DNA of 64,000 nt from the NCBI RefSeq assembly GCF_041260155.1, contig NW_027248399.1:461001-525000 (forward strand), in the 5' to 3' direction. Of this stretch, positions 1 through 12,389 are shown piece after piece. The position numbers and the translations under genes are program-made. Below the pieces are notes generated by a model that was not told the origin of the DNA, ran no database searches, and saw nothing but the letters and a program-made list of their open reading frames with translations. How positions within the stretch are numbered: position 1 is the first letter of the stretch; each line of letters opens with the position of its first letter. The stretch is from Ptychodera flava (taxonomy: Eukaryota > Hemichordata > Enteropneusta > Ptychoderidae).

Positions 1-1286
1 GACGAACAAGAACAAATTTGCTAATGAAACTTTTTAAGCAAAGTGTTAAAGCTACTGAGTAAGAGCGACGCTTTTTTCAGTATTATTTCCATGCTGGTTT
101 TATGTTATCCTCCCATAAGGCTTTCACCGCTTTGATTTGAATCAAACTCTCATGTTTTCTACGATGAAGTTTTGACCGATACTGTGCTCATTTAATTCTT
201 CCTTTCCATGTAAGCTTAGCTATAGGCCTACTAAGAAAGTGGTCAAAAGTGTAAGTATACAGCTGCTACCTGTACGGACTTAAGGCTACTTTGCCAGATA
301 TTAGAGAAAAAGATGCACATTGCCAAAGGAATAGTGGTGATTCCGCCAAACTATTTATTTATTTATCTATTTATTTATTTATTTATTGCAGCCTATTTTA
401 CACTTCAGGCGCAAATGCATTTGTGAACAATGGCAAATCATTCACTGAACACTGTCAGCACTGAAGGATCCAATTTTTAAAATCAAATAACGTTCGCAGT
501 ATTACTGCTTATGCTTCTACATTGATCGCATATAGGCCTACATGTAAAATATGTACAGGTGAATTGGAAAATGCCGAAGTTGTGGCTGCGGTTGACTAGC
601 CCAGTGGAAGGGCGCCCTCTTTTGGAATGTAGTGAGCTGTTGCAATTTCTCGTTTAAAAGTGTTTTTATACAGAAGTAGGCACAAAAGTAATTGCACTAA
701 GATATAAAAGAAAACAATAGCGATAAATTCAGAAAGAGTTCCGAGAAATATTCTTTCACGCTGCTTTTAAAAGGACAAAAAATAACGACCAAAAAATCCA
801 AACCATTATAATACTGAGCTTAGTTTCAACGACGCCGTCCGTCGTCTGGTCGCGAACTATAATTTGTCTGTCTGCGGAGATTTGCATCTTCTGCCGTTGA
901 GGAAGGACCTGTTTGATGATGGGTGAAATCCTCAATTATCTGAAGTTTCGGAGGCTGGCAGCAAAATTGATGAAGCAATGCAGCATTTGTAAGATCACAG
1001 TACCTGACACTTCGCTAGATAGACGACCAGTGATGTTATGAAGCCATGGCCCGGCTTGATGGTTCCATTCGATGTTCCGATGGTGACGACAACAACTTTG
1101 CGTCCAAGTTTCGTTCCATCCATTGCTGACGACACGATTTGTTTGCGACGTTGCGACGCGACGCGGAGAACATATTCATTCTTCTCTCAGCACTGTTCAG
1201 AGACGAAGGTCCTCTCTTATGCTCTTTCTGATGGAACCAAAACTTCCTGAAATCCGCGGCATGCTGTGTTACTTTGTCGAAATCGC
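1..1286. other. Upstream flank and probable promoter of the TMEM145-like gene
   Basis: I see no convincing coding exon here. An ATTT-rich low-complexity stretch lies at 351-388. From about 820 to 1286 the sequence is richer in CpG than its surroundings, which fits a promoter or 5' UTR immediately upstream of the first coding exon of the TMEM145-like gene. Short open frames on both strands in this stretch have no recognisable similarity and no splice logic. Confidence 0.45.
351..388. repeat. ATTT-rich simple repeat
   Basis: Tandem ATTT units with one ATCT interruption are visible directly. The repeat lies upstream of the first gene and has no evident function. Confidence 0.8.
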
Positions 1287-4200
1287 ATGATGAAATCGAC
1301 AAGTTTGACGTTTGGTAGCATTTGGATGCTAGGTTGTATCCTAGTAATTCAGATGTGTCTCATCGCCCCGGTGATGCAAAAATCATCCAAGGGCATATGA
1401 AAACGGCTTCGGTAAGTTTCAGTATTTTTAGTCAATGGTGTCAGTATTTCTAATCACATGTCCCCATCAGCTGTAAACTGGCTGGTCGAGTAAATGGTGC
1501 ACTGTAAACCGCGATTCACATGGAGGATGCAATTTTATCACTGTACTAACTTTCTTTGCCAGAACTAGCGTCATTAATTTCTCGCCGCACGTACTGCACC
1601 TGTGCGGGACACAAATTGCAAGTTATCAATGAAAAGTCAGTTGTTATACTACTGCAATAAATAACATAGAGGTAGCATACTGTACTTCCGGCATCCAAAC
1701 CTGCAATCATCATTGTTCATTCAACACGGTGTGAACTTTGAAAAGGTCACGACTCCAAATTTCCCTAAACCACAAACGGGACTGTGATATTATTGACTTA
1801 TGTATTTCAACTCGTTGCTGACTTTGAATATAAATCCTCTGTTTTCTTCCTTTTCAGAACTTCAATTTCATTGATAGGTTTTGTTTCCAGCCGAATGAAA
1901 AGGAACGCTCCACTATGAAATTAAGTACAAAGCTGTAAGTATCATCATACTGATAATGTAATTCTCGTGTTCTGTGTGTTTAGCTATCTATAATTCACAC
2001 CTTGAAAACGTTTACAGTAATTTCTAAATGAAATAATAAAATCGATTAAAATAATATTGCTTACTGTGAAATATCGCATTGGAAATATGCCTCTCTTATA
2101 ATAAAACAATTACAGAATACCGCTTTAATTTTAATATCTGTTAACGTTACTATTGGTATGTTTGTTGTCACAAAGCTTTTGGAGTCTGTGTGAGCCAACT
2201 TCAAAATGTGAAACATATTCCATAAACTTATCAGTTGACATCCATCTGCAGATTTTGTCAATCTACTTCCAAGGTTCAAAGGTCATGGGGATACCATACC
2301 AAATTTCCTCAAGTTTTGCTTACTAAGAACTAAATGGTTCCCTGAGCTGTTATCAGTAAACTGACAGTCCTAGTGATAATGTAATGCAGTGGTGTGTTGA
2401 GGTGATATTGTTTACATCCACCACATCTTAGTCTGAGGGGTCAACTTCTTGATATTTTGATAAAGGGATGGGGCAAGAAGTTGTCTGTAGGACATGGTCC
2501 AAGAAAGTAATTTTTTTAGTTTGACCATCGGGAAATACCAAAATGGTCCACCATAACCACTAATCTACTGTACTTTACCTTCTCATTGCTGCAGGAAACT
2601 GTTGTTACAAGTTACTGATGTTTAAACCCTTTCACCACCATGGTTTGTTCCAATCCATTGTTTTCTATGGTAAAGTTGGACCTGTATACAGGGAACTGGG
2701 GGTGAAAGGGTTAATGATGAACCTGACCAATGGCCGTATATCCGACAACATGAAGATACCTTGTAGGTGTTTTTGCTGGCTTTTAGTGCATTAAATGATA
2801 TTTAGGTAGCTTCCTTTTCAAATGTTAAGCAGTTCCAATTCAAATTTCTTTACGCATATCTAGCATTCATAAATTTTAGAAAATTTGTGGAAATAACTTA
2901 AAGTTTTGAGGTCACTTAAAGGGACATATAAAGCTGTAACTTGTGGCAAGTTTTTCAGTATTCTGCTTCTGTATATTAACTATCGTGTCGACCCTAATCC
3001 ATTTGTCATGCTGAAATTTCAAGTATTGTTTTTGTCAACGCAGCTTGTATGTTTGTAGTGATCATTGTTTATTGTTCACAAATGAATTCTAGTCCAGACT
3101 TTAATACAATGTTCAACAATAACAATGTAGATTATACTCATATAGGTCGTGATGATATGCAAATTAATTGGCATTAAATTACAGTGTAGAGATTCAATGC
3201 AGAAAGTGTATGGAACCACAAACAAAAGTTCTGAAAAAATAGCCAACAGATACAGCTTGTGGAGCTTAATATGTATCGGTATGCTTATGAGCTAATGAGC
3301 CTCCAGGGTAATGCTTTGTTTAGTGTACTACACAGCTTTGTGAGCCTTTATTCATTTATTAGATTTGTCACTTCTCTTCAGACTTGTGGTGAGAAGAAGG
3401 AAGCAATTCAGGACTCACAATTCCAAGCTGACATTGACTGATGGATATAATGGATGCAAGAAAGTGACTGACTCTGATGGCATTGAGGTAAATGAGTTTT
3501 AGGTCATCAGTTCGGCTGACTTGCAGCGTGTTTGCAAGGTTATATCTGATTGGTCGATTGTCATTATTCACAGCAACTTAGGGAGTTTATTTTCATTATT
3601 CAATTATAATGGTGAGATTCTGCCAACCAATTGGATAAAAGCTTTCAAATCGCTGCAAGTCCCCCCATCAGTTAGCTTCTCCAGTGTGGCTCAATAAAGT
3701 TCTCTTTGATACAGGCAAATTTCACGTATTACGTGTACATTGTACTGGTATATTGTATTGATTGTGCAAGAACTTTCCAAACCTTCCTATGCTAACAGAA
3801 ATATCATTGAATGGGTCAGAGGAGAGACTCTTTGTCCACTGCTTTTTCCTCATCACAAACATTTCAAGCTTTGCATTCATGAAATGTGTGAAAATGAGAC
3901 TATGGAGAAAGGAAAGACTATTTTCCAGAAATACATATGTTATAGACTGAAACACAGTGCTTTGATATCTAATGGAATAGCTAGAGTAACTTGTCATATG
4001 TCAGTGCAAGATGGTGGTAACTGACATTTTGGCAAAAGTATTTATTATGCTAAAGTTTTTGCATTCAGATTTTGGAATCTAGTATTAACTCTTTGAGTGC
4101 TGTAATTTTTCCCACCAAAATTTTAGTGCAACATTTTACCATTTTTATATATTTATCGGTGAGTCTTTTATTAATTTAGGACAAATGGACATCATATTTT

Positions 4201-7200
4201 ATTGGCTACAGTTTTTTATCAAAATTTCGGTAAAAATCTGACAAAAATTGACTAGGGCATATTTTATAAGGTGACAAAAATTGATTTTGGCACTCAAAGG
4301 TTAAAAAACTGATTTTTTCTAGCGTCCCTGTCAATTTCCTCAAATTTTCTAGTTATGACCTTACGACACAGTTGTGGTATATTCCATTCCTAAGGTTGTT
4401 TTGTACAGTCAACCATCAGCAATGTCTGAAGTCTTGTGGACTGTACTCACCATTATAGTATGAATTTTTTTTTCAGTGGATGCACTGTGTTGGAGGTCGC
4501 TCCTTTCAAACATCTCGTGCACGTTGGTGGTACTTGGTGATGAGTAACTGTTACTCTGATGTGGCTATGGACTTTGATTATAACATTACTATGACCAATG
4601 GTGTCAAGTTGTGGGATAAACACTTCTCAGCTGATGAAAGATGTAAGTATTGGGAAAGTATTGCAATACTGTGATGAAAACCTACACATTAGTGCTGAAG
4701 TTAACTGAAACTTGATGATATACTGCTTTGATTCATTTTATGATATTGATGTCTCAATGACATCTCAGTAAATTGAAAAAAGTTATACTCGTTAACCTTT
4801 GAGTGCTGTAATTTTTACCCACCAAAATTTGAGTGTAACATTTTACTAATTTTTATGAAGTTTTCTGTAATTTATTTGATAATTTTGGACCAATGGCCAT
4901 AAAATTTCATTGGCTTCAGTTTTTTCAGTTTTTTATTGAAAAATTGGCAAAAATCTGAAAACATTTACTGGGTACATTTTATAAAGGTGACAAAAATTGA
5001 CTTTGGCGCTCAAAGGGTTAAATAATGAATGGTTAACAAGCATTTTTATTTTCATTGTTTTTGTATCTGCTTCGTTCTTGCTATGGTTTTGGAGGATAGG
5101 TTAATTGTATTGGAATCCCTGGAAGCATTCGTGTTGTCCTGTAATACAGTTGTATTGATATTCTCAGGGGAACCTGGTAACATGATTTGAGAACTCTTTA
5201 CGGGGACAAAGTTGGCCATTTTTCATGAATTTTGTTTAATACAAGATACTATATTGTTTGCATGTTGAAAGATACTGAATAAATGGATGACCATACCGGT
5301 ATATTTGACCTGGTTTTAGACAAGATAAATGAAAGCATTGCGAGAATGAATAAATGATCATGACCATTTTTCTTTCTTGCGATGGTTTCATATATCGAGT
5401 CTAAAACCGGGGTCAAATATATGCATGGTCACGCATTCATTATTATCTTTCAACATGTCAACAATATATGTAGTATCTTGTATCAAACAAAATTCATGAA
5501 AAATGGCTGACGTTGTCCTTTTAAAGTAAAATGGAAATCACACATATTGTAAAGTCTGCATCGACGGAATAAAGATGTGGTACTTTAACATTAATTAGGA
5601 GTAGAACAAGAGACTACCTATTACTGGTCCTAATTTTTTTCTGATTTTCAATCTTTCAGATATTCTGGAAACCAATCTGGTGTTTATGATTTTATATTTC
5701 TTCTTGTCAGTGATCACCATGCGATTTTCCAGTAAGTGATCTGTCAAAATATGTACTTTTCCAGTTGGTATTTGATGAACAGTGTCTTTTCACTAAGCAT
5801 TTGTCCAAATGTTTTCTTATCTAGGAATATTTGCTTGTCCTATAAGTACTGGTCTTGGCAAGTTATAAATAAGATTTTTGTACTCTTACTGATGTTATAG
5901 AAAGCATTACTGCACTGAGTGTTTTTCAGGAAAAGGGTGAAAATTTGCCCGAATAAAAATTTTAGTTGTTGAATACTTTGTGATTGCTGAATAGCATTGA
6001 GAGCGCAGCATCAATGTGGCTTTTAATGAAGCTCACAAATACCGGTACAACCATATCATATGAAATAGAGAAATATTCATACAGTAAATGCACACTATGC
6101 ATGTATTCACACAATATTGATTATAAAGGTGATTTAATTTGATTTCATATACCCTGTGTTGTACTTACAGAGATTCTGTCAGAACGGAGATTTCTACACT
6201 CTACATACAAGTTGTTTGCCTTCTCAGTATTGGCGGAATTTTCCAGTTTGTTTCTGATGACAATTGCATACGGGATGTACGGAAAGACTGGTTTACCGTA
6301 TCCTGGATTGGAAATGTTAGGTAAGTGAATCACAAGTTAGTAGGGAGGTCAGTTGAAATGACAGATGTGCCATGCACTGCTTTGTAACTTTTGTATCCAT
6401 GCCTCAGTCAATATATTTTATATTACATGAGATTACCCATAAATAAAATTGATGTGCAGGGTAGCAACTCCTGGTGCAGGAATCCAGTACAATAGTATGT
6501 AAGGATTTACTTATCAATTGGAACGTTACTTCAACTATAGTTCTTTGCTTCCCAAATATTACAGTCACATGATGACAAGGGGATCATCCAAGCCTTGACA
6601 ATATTTTGTGATTTTTGCAGTTTTTGTAGTTCATTTTATTCTATTGACAGAAACAAAATGATATTGCTTGAAATGAGTAAATATATGACCAATGGATTTT
6701 ATTTAATTAATTAATTAATTAATTAATTATAATTAATTTATTTATTTCTTTATTTATTTATTAACTTATTTATCTGCTTTTTCTTTGTCTATTTTCTTAT
6801 GTATGCCCAGCAAACTTGATTGAATCAGCAGGAATTCTGGTCTTCATCTTGACGATCATTTTGCTTGGCAAAGGATTTACGATCACAAGGTAGATAAGTT
6901 TTTCTCAAAGTCCATTGAAAACCACAATTGACTGTTAAGATCATGACAATAAACTGTTCAGATCATTGATAATAAACTACCCAGTCTGTTATTATGGGTT
7001 GCCCTTATCTTCATACCGTGTATTCAAACCATATTTGATTTTCTTCAATAAAGAATACTGCTGTGATATTTCACTTTTTACTGAGTGTCCTCAAAATTCA
7101 AGTTTATATCTGTTGTTGCAAGCAAAGCGTCATGATAATACAATTACTGTTCAACGTTTAATGTATTACAAAATGAAATTTATAGAAGAATTCCCGTACT

Positions 7201-10200
7201 TGCCAGTCTAACATATACACGGTATTTGAAAAGCGAGCATAAGTTACTCAGTCAAGTTGATATACAGTGCCTTTTACTTGCTCTGTGTCTTTCTTTTACT
7301 TTTATTTTTTCACTTTATTGCTCTGCATTGAACTCTTAATTCTTTTACATTTATTTCAGCCCAATAAGCTTGTTGTGATTTAAAAAATACCATCAATGTA
7401 TTTACTCTTTATTTTCACTTGTTGATTTATAAACAAATCAAAGAAAGACTAAAAATCACATGTGTTTTCATTTCAACAGAGGTAAACTGAGTGAAGTGAG
7501 TTTGACAAAGCTGGCAGTCTTCATGACGGTGTACACCATTGTGTACTGTGCTCTGTACTTCTGTGAGGAAACAATGTTTGACCCAAGAGATGTTCTCTAC
7601 AAATATGAATCTTATGCCGGCTATGGACTGATTGGACTGTATTTCATTGGTAAGTGATTTTTCCTGGAATTGGTATGCGGAATAAATACCAACTAACAGT
7701 TTAGCGGTTTGTGGAAAGAAATAGCACAGACTACTACAACAATCATCTCATAGGATACAAACTGATAATAATAGCATACACATTAAATGCACTGAAGTGT
7801 ATTTCTTTCAAATTCAATGCTCGAGCCTTCCTGAGGAAATTCTTTCACAGTGACTGTCCATTCTCACAGTTCTGCATGACTAGTGAATCTCACTTGACTT
7901 CATGATCTTGACATTGATCTAGTATGACAGCGCCATACCATTTTCTTACATTCATCATCATTGCATGGTCATTGTCATGATCTCTACATGATCTAACATT
8001 CTTGTAGTTTGGGTGGTACCGGTATATGATAAGCTTCAAAGTATACCACTTTTACTGGTACCGGTAGTGTTAGTGTTTGTTTGTGGCATTTCAGGAGGGA
8101 AATCTTTGCATAAGATTGCTTATTGTACTTTGTTCAGTAAATTTGTGGATTTGATTACACCAATAAAACATCACAATGTAAGTAAGATCATTCAGTGTTT
8201 ATGAACATAGCCAATTCACAGCATTATATCATTTCACTGTTCAGGATTTGTATGGACTCACTATGCCATCTACTTCTCCATCAAACATCACCCTGACATG
8301 GTAGAATTCTACGTTCAATTTGGTGTGGTATTCTCTTTCTGGTGGCTGGCTACTCCTGTGACTATCCTTGTCTGCAACTATGCTATCGATGCCTGGGTCA
8401 GGTAGGTGCATACCGGTACATTTTCTGTTAGCATTGACATGCTGTCAATTAGAATGCTTCTCAGTTACTGTATGTATTGTAGAATAATTGTGTTGTTCTA
8501 CTCTGAATGGAGAAACTATAGTCTGACACTGACAATGAACCCATCTTCATTTATCTGATCCCATCATTAAGCTAATCACATCCTCATTGAATCCCATCCT
8601 CATAATCTAATTGCATTCTTATCAATCTAATCCCATCTTTATGCTAATCCCATTCTTATTGAGCTACCCTTTCACCCTTGAGTATGATCTCAGCAACTTC
8701 TCAGACTGCTTCCCTTCAAAGACGGCCAAATTTGTCTGAGGAGCAGTTGTACGTATTGTAAAGTTTAATGGTTGAGTTGTATGACATAAATCCTTCCCTG
8801 TAGCCCTGATCAGGCACAGACCACTAATTTCCCATAGGCCACCACAATAGCGTTGAGCTCAATTTTCCTATTTTAAAACATTCAGCGACAGGAATCCTCT
8901 TGAGGGTGTTAGATCAATGTCAGCGTGACTACTGTTGAATTTTTTGTATGTGCATGTCCACGGAAATTTTTTGATAGCGATGAAAATAGCGCCCTCAGTG
9001 GTGTTTTTGACAAAATTCAGGCTTATTGTTATGATTTCTATGGGCCTTAGAACTCTCCATATTACCGCAGAATGCTTCAGCCATTATTCTTAACAGTCTG
9101 CATTTTGATTCAGGCAGAAAAATATCTTTACAAAAATTCTTGACATTAAAGTTCAAACTAAACAAGCATCCATGCAGGTATCAAAATTTCGTGTCTGCAC
9201 TATTTTTCTTCCAAACTATCTTCGTGGGTAACGAACCTGGAAGTGAATTAGTGGTCTTGTGCCATCAAGAGATAATTTCATAAATGACAATGCTAGATTC
9301 TGCAACTTGGGTCTCAATGGATATTTGTAAAGTTAAATTTATTTTGTTTAGTGGAAGATTGTTATGCTCAATCTGATGAGTAAACTTGAAAGAAATGTCT
9401 GCAAACTACATGCACTTCAAGACCTTAGCTAATGTTATTGAATGCTGATTGCTTAAACCTGAAAATTTCTATGATTTAAACATACCCTACCACTGGGGAG
9501 CCATTTACTCTACACACTGTCTTAATATTAGCTGTTCACACAATTCCAAATTTTTAGTGAGAACTCAATCTGAATCTGGTTTAAGTATGATAATCAGTTT
9601 TCTTGCTACTGTCAAAAATTCCTGACCAGTATTTACCGGTATATGCATCACATCAGCTCTGCCATGAACAGTAGCATTCAAAGATACCCAGTCATGGCAG
9701 CGTCCATGCGCTGTACATTCTTGTTATTATTTGATCAGCAAATAAAACAGTAGCTGTATGTAATATTATCTATTCCAGAGCTAAGGTTGTGAATGCAATT
9801 GAGAGAGTTGTCATCTGTATTGGACATATCTTCTTCCTGACACTGACCAGACCAAATGCTGCAAACAGGAACTTTCCATTCAACATCAAGACAACACAGG
9901 TCAGTGGATTTCAAAAAAATATTCCCTCTAGTCTTTTTTCCCTTGGATACAAGCAAAGATGAAAAAAATGAATGCATTGATTTGAATCCAAGTGTTTCAG
10001 AGATGTATTTTGAAAAGTCAATATATGTCATCAAAAATGCAGTATATGTCCAAAGCCAATCTCTCCTGTCATCAATGAGAAATCAATTGTCAATGATCAT
10101 CTACCTTAGGATAAATTACAATAATTGTATCTTACAGATTGATAGCCAGAAAGGATATTTTCCAGAAGCGTACAGTGGTACCCCATCTGTATTGAAGGCT

Positions 10201-11082
10201 GAAGCTGGGCAGATCACCAATCTGAAGTTTACTGATCTCTTTGTTACAGACAAAACTCCTAAAGTCAAGCAGGCAGAACAAAGTCAGGTATTTATAGAAT
10301 CTAACTGATATTCTTATTCCTAATTTCACCCCTTTGCCTAAAAACATCATTACACCATGATCCTTATTGTTTGTATTTAATCTGTTAGTGAAATGACTGA
10401 ATTTGCAACAGTTTTAATCTTTTTGTGAAGTGTTTTTAAGAAAAATATGGATGAATTCCTTCAGCTTAATTACTGTGTTATTGTTCAACTGATAGTTTAC
10501 AATTAAATGTTTGCTTTGGCATGTGTAAAGTAAGATATTGCTATCACTGACACATTGCAACCACACTGCATTGTACCGGTATTTTAGACACCACTGTATT
10601 GTCGAAATCTAAGCTAAGAATCAAGCTTTGAATGAAACTTGGCTTTGTTGGCTTTTTGTTACCATGACATTGATATACTCAAGTAAATGAGGGTGCTTCC
10701 CCCCTGCATGACACATAAAATGTTGATAAGATCTCAGAAGTGACACATTAGAACAAAGATGTTTTTTCACCTCTAACATATGCTGTACTTTTGTAGGAAT
10801 ATTCTCTGTATCTTTTTTCTGAAATTCACACATTTTTTTCAATTTTAAGCCATGTTCATAGATTTATGCAATTGAAAACTGTTCAGTCTGATTTTTCTCC
10901 TTTCATTTTTAGAAAATGTCACTTCAACAATAACTGATGGCACATTCCCTCTCATTTAATTCCTGCATGTTTTTTTTTTCTGACAGGGAGATTCCGCTGT
11001 GTCATCAGGCATCACCTTGGATGCATGGATTGAACGGGAAGGTCTGTGGGCACTCAGGAACGTCGTCATTAAGGAATATTAA
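1287..11082 (+). CDS. TMEM145: TMEM145-like seven-transmembrane protein of the GPR180/TMEM145 (GOST) family, 12 exons
   Basis: Exons: 1287-1411, 1858-1934, 3382-3487, 4477-4642, 5660-5731, 6171-6320, 6811-6889, 7480-7649, 8245-8401, 9779-9899, 10138-10287, 10987-11082, all with GT-AG borders and compatible phases. The model gives 489 residues if one missing base in exon 1 is allowed for; human TMEM145 is about 493. Exon 1 encodes a hydrophobic signal peptide. Exons 2-4 form the luminal GOLD-like domain, with the family motifs GRSFQTSRARWWY and HFSADE. Exons 5-10 carry seven hydrophobic helices, with LLGKGFTITR after the third and LTLTRPNAANRNFP after the seventh. The cytoplasmic tail ends in ALRNVVIKEY. 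The start is the first in-frame ATG downstream of a stop (a second ATG follows directly). Family members are Golgi or secretory-pathway membrane proteins; a function here is not shown by sequence. Exon 3 is the least conserved part and the least certain. A run of five A at 1378-1382 breaks the frame between the signal peptide and the mature protein; a sixth A would restore the exon 1-2 phase. Confidence 0.9.
2622..2714. mobile_element. Small TTAA-flanked MITE (CCCTTTCACC ends)
   Basis: An element of about 85 bp has inverted ends CCCTTTCACC/GGTGAAAGGG and sits directly between TTAA at 2622-2625 and TTAA at 2711-2714. It lies in intron 2 of the TMEM145-like gene. TTAA target duplication is typical of piggyBac and Kolobok families; which one mobilised this element cannot be told. 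Confidence 0.6.
4085..4304. mobile_element. TTAA-flanked MITE, copy A
   Basis: A 212-bp element (4089-4300) has inverted ends built on CTTTGAGTGC and is flanked by TTAA at 4085-4088 and 4301-4304. The interior is AT-rich and non-coding. It shares its ends and much of its interior with the copy at 4792-5021, so the two are members of one family inserted about 0.5 kb apart, on either side of exon 4 of the TMEM145-like gene. Confidence 0.75.
4792..5021. mobile_element. TTAA-flanked MITE, copy B
   Basis: A second member of the family seen at 4085-4304. The element is 4796-5017 with ends CCTTTGAGTGC and GCGCTCAAAGGG, between TTAA copies. Shared internal blocks include the stretches around ATTGGCT and GGTGACAAAAATTGA. 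It lies in intron 4 of the TMEM145-like gene. Confidence 0.75.
5198..5523. mobile_element. Foldback element of about 326 bp
   Basis: Two arms of roughly 130 bp are inverted copies of each other. Matching blocks are CATTTTTCATGAATTTTGTTT (left) and its complement (right), the ACAAGATACTA block, the GAAAGAT block and the TTTTAGAC/GTCTAAAA block near the centre. No coding capacity. It lies in intron 4 of the TMEM145-like gene. The arms differ at many positions, so it is not a very recent insertion. Confidence 0.65.
6693..6770. repeat. AATT/ATTT simple repeat
   Basis: Tandem AATT units run into ATTT units. The repeat is intronic, just upstream of exon 7 of the TMEM145-like gene. Confidence 0.8.
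8537..8665. repeat. Degenerate short tandem repeat
   Basis: Diverged units of the form TAATCCCATCYTYAT recur about seven to eight times in intron 9 of the TMEM145-like gene. No function is evident. Confidence 0.5.
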
Positions 11083-11305
11083 GGCCATCATTTTCACCTG
11101 GGTCATCTTAGCAACTGTCAAGAGTTTTATACCATCTAGATCATTTCTTTGGAACACTCGCTGCTCAATTGATAGGCAGAAAACATCTCATTCAATGTTC
11201 CATTTTGTAAAGGACATTGCAACCATTAATTAATCTCATTTGACCCGGGCCATCAAACAAAACTGACGAAAGCTCTGCCTCTGTAAATATTTATTGTTAA
11301 CTTTT

Positions 11306-11311
11306 AATAAA
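11306..11311 (+). terminator. Poly(A) signal of the TMEM145-like gene
   Basis: AATAAA lies 224 bp after the stop codon at 11080-11082, the first canonical hexamer downstream on this strand. Confidence 0.6.
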
Positions 11312-12272
11312 TGTACAAAACCAAACATTGCTTGTGTGCTTACACTTCATTTAGTAGTTTTCTGTAAACACCATCTTTTACCAAGACTTTTCTAATGGAT
11401 GATACTGGCATGTTGTATTTGGTCAATTGTTAGACCTGCGAGCAAAACATGAGTTATAAAAAAATTACATAAAAATAGTGTGAGGAGAAAATAGAAATGT
11501 GTTAAAGAGATTTCTTGGTGGGCTGGCATTTCACGTTTTTTGATTTTATAAGTGAGTGGTGCTTTTTTATATTTGCTTATTTGATCAGAAGGGGAATAGA
11601 ATTTGTTACCAATGGTGAGAGTAAAGTTGTTAAAGGGGAGAGTGCATGGTGGTTGCCGATGGATATAGGTTAGGGAAGAGAAAATTTGACCTAAAATCGC
11701 AGTGGGTCAGCCCAGATGAATACAGCTTTCTTTCTTTCCCTTCTCCAATTTTTTATTTAATTCTAAATGCCAATAAGCATGGTATAGTTACAGTGAAAAC
11801 ATTACCTCGAAATGACTTGGTTTGTGGTGCATGGTATTATAACATATTTGCCATTTGTTTTGTGGCATTGTAATACTGAAAATACTATTGTACAGTACAT
11901 AATAATTTGTTTTGTGTTGGACAAGGCTCACCCAGTTTACGCCTTGCAGAACGTGGAAAACTGAAGTGGAATATTAACTTAAAGCTTTAATATGCTTTAT
12001 AAAATATGGATCAATTGTTTGTCTGGGAACTTAGAAGTTAAAGAAACAGAAGAAAAGGAAAACAAAGCTGCGGCCCCCTTTAGTCGTTTTCTTGAACCAC
12101 AGTGTTTGCCTTCTAATTGTATACGGACCACAAACTGTGTGAGAAGTCAGTGCGCAGAAGTGCGGTAAAAGAAGCCCTACCGACCACACACTGCTGTACA
12201 GGCTTTTTCAAGATGCGTTGCTGGTCAAGTCTAGCGCCCTCTATAGGCCAGACGTCAAACTTGACAAACAAA
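11312..12272. promoter_or_regulatory. Intergenic region with the USF3 promoter at its right end
   Basis: The left part holds nothing I can assign. The right end, from about 12110, becomes CpG-bearing. It contains a CTCF-like motif at 12231-12247 (reverse complement of CTAGCGCCCTCTATAGG), a TGACGTC-like element (GACGTC, 12251-12256) and, at 12271-12280, AAATGGCGGC. That last motif matches the YY1-type element often found at transcription starts of housekeeping genes. Confidence 0.5.
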
Positions 12273-12364
12273 ATGGCGGCTGTGCAATGAGCGTTGAAGA
12301 AAAGAAACACTTGTGAACTTATCAGTTTTTGCACTAAGTTATGGACGGAACTGATCGACAGTGA
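12273..12364 (+). promoter_or_regulatory. Three short upstream open reading frames before USF3
   Basis: uORF1 is 12273-12290 (5 codons). uORF2 is 12287-12316 and overlaps uORF1 by the ATGA tetranucleotide. uORF3 is 12341-12364. All lie upstream of the presumed USF3 start at 12390. They count only if transcription starts before 12273; the first ATG sits in a YY1-like motif that could itself mark the start site. Confidence 0.4.
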
Positions 12365-12389
12365 GCTCCAGTACCTTTTCAAGATCACA

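Noticed and set aside
6171-6320. Apparent frameshift in TMEM145 exon 6
   Set aside because: On re-reading the phase from the exon 5 donor (one base carried over) the exon is fully in frame and matches the family.
12294-12389. Longer USF3 N-terminus starting upstream of 12390
   Set aside because: The frame is open, but its only start is a TTG; the first in-frame ATG is at 12390.
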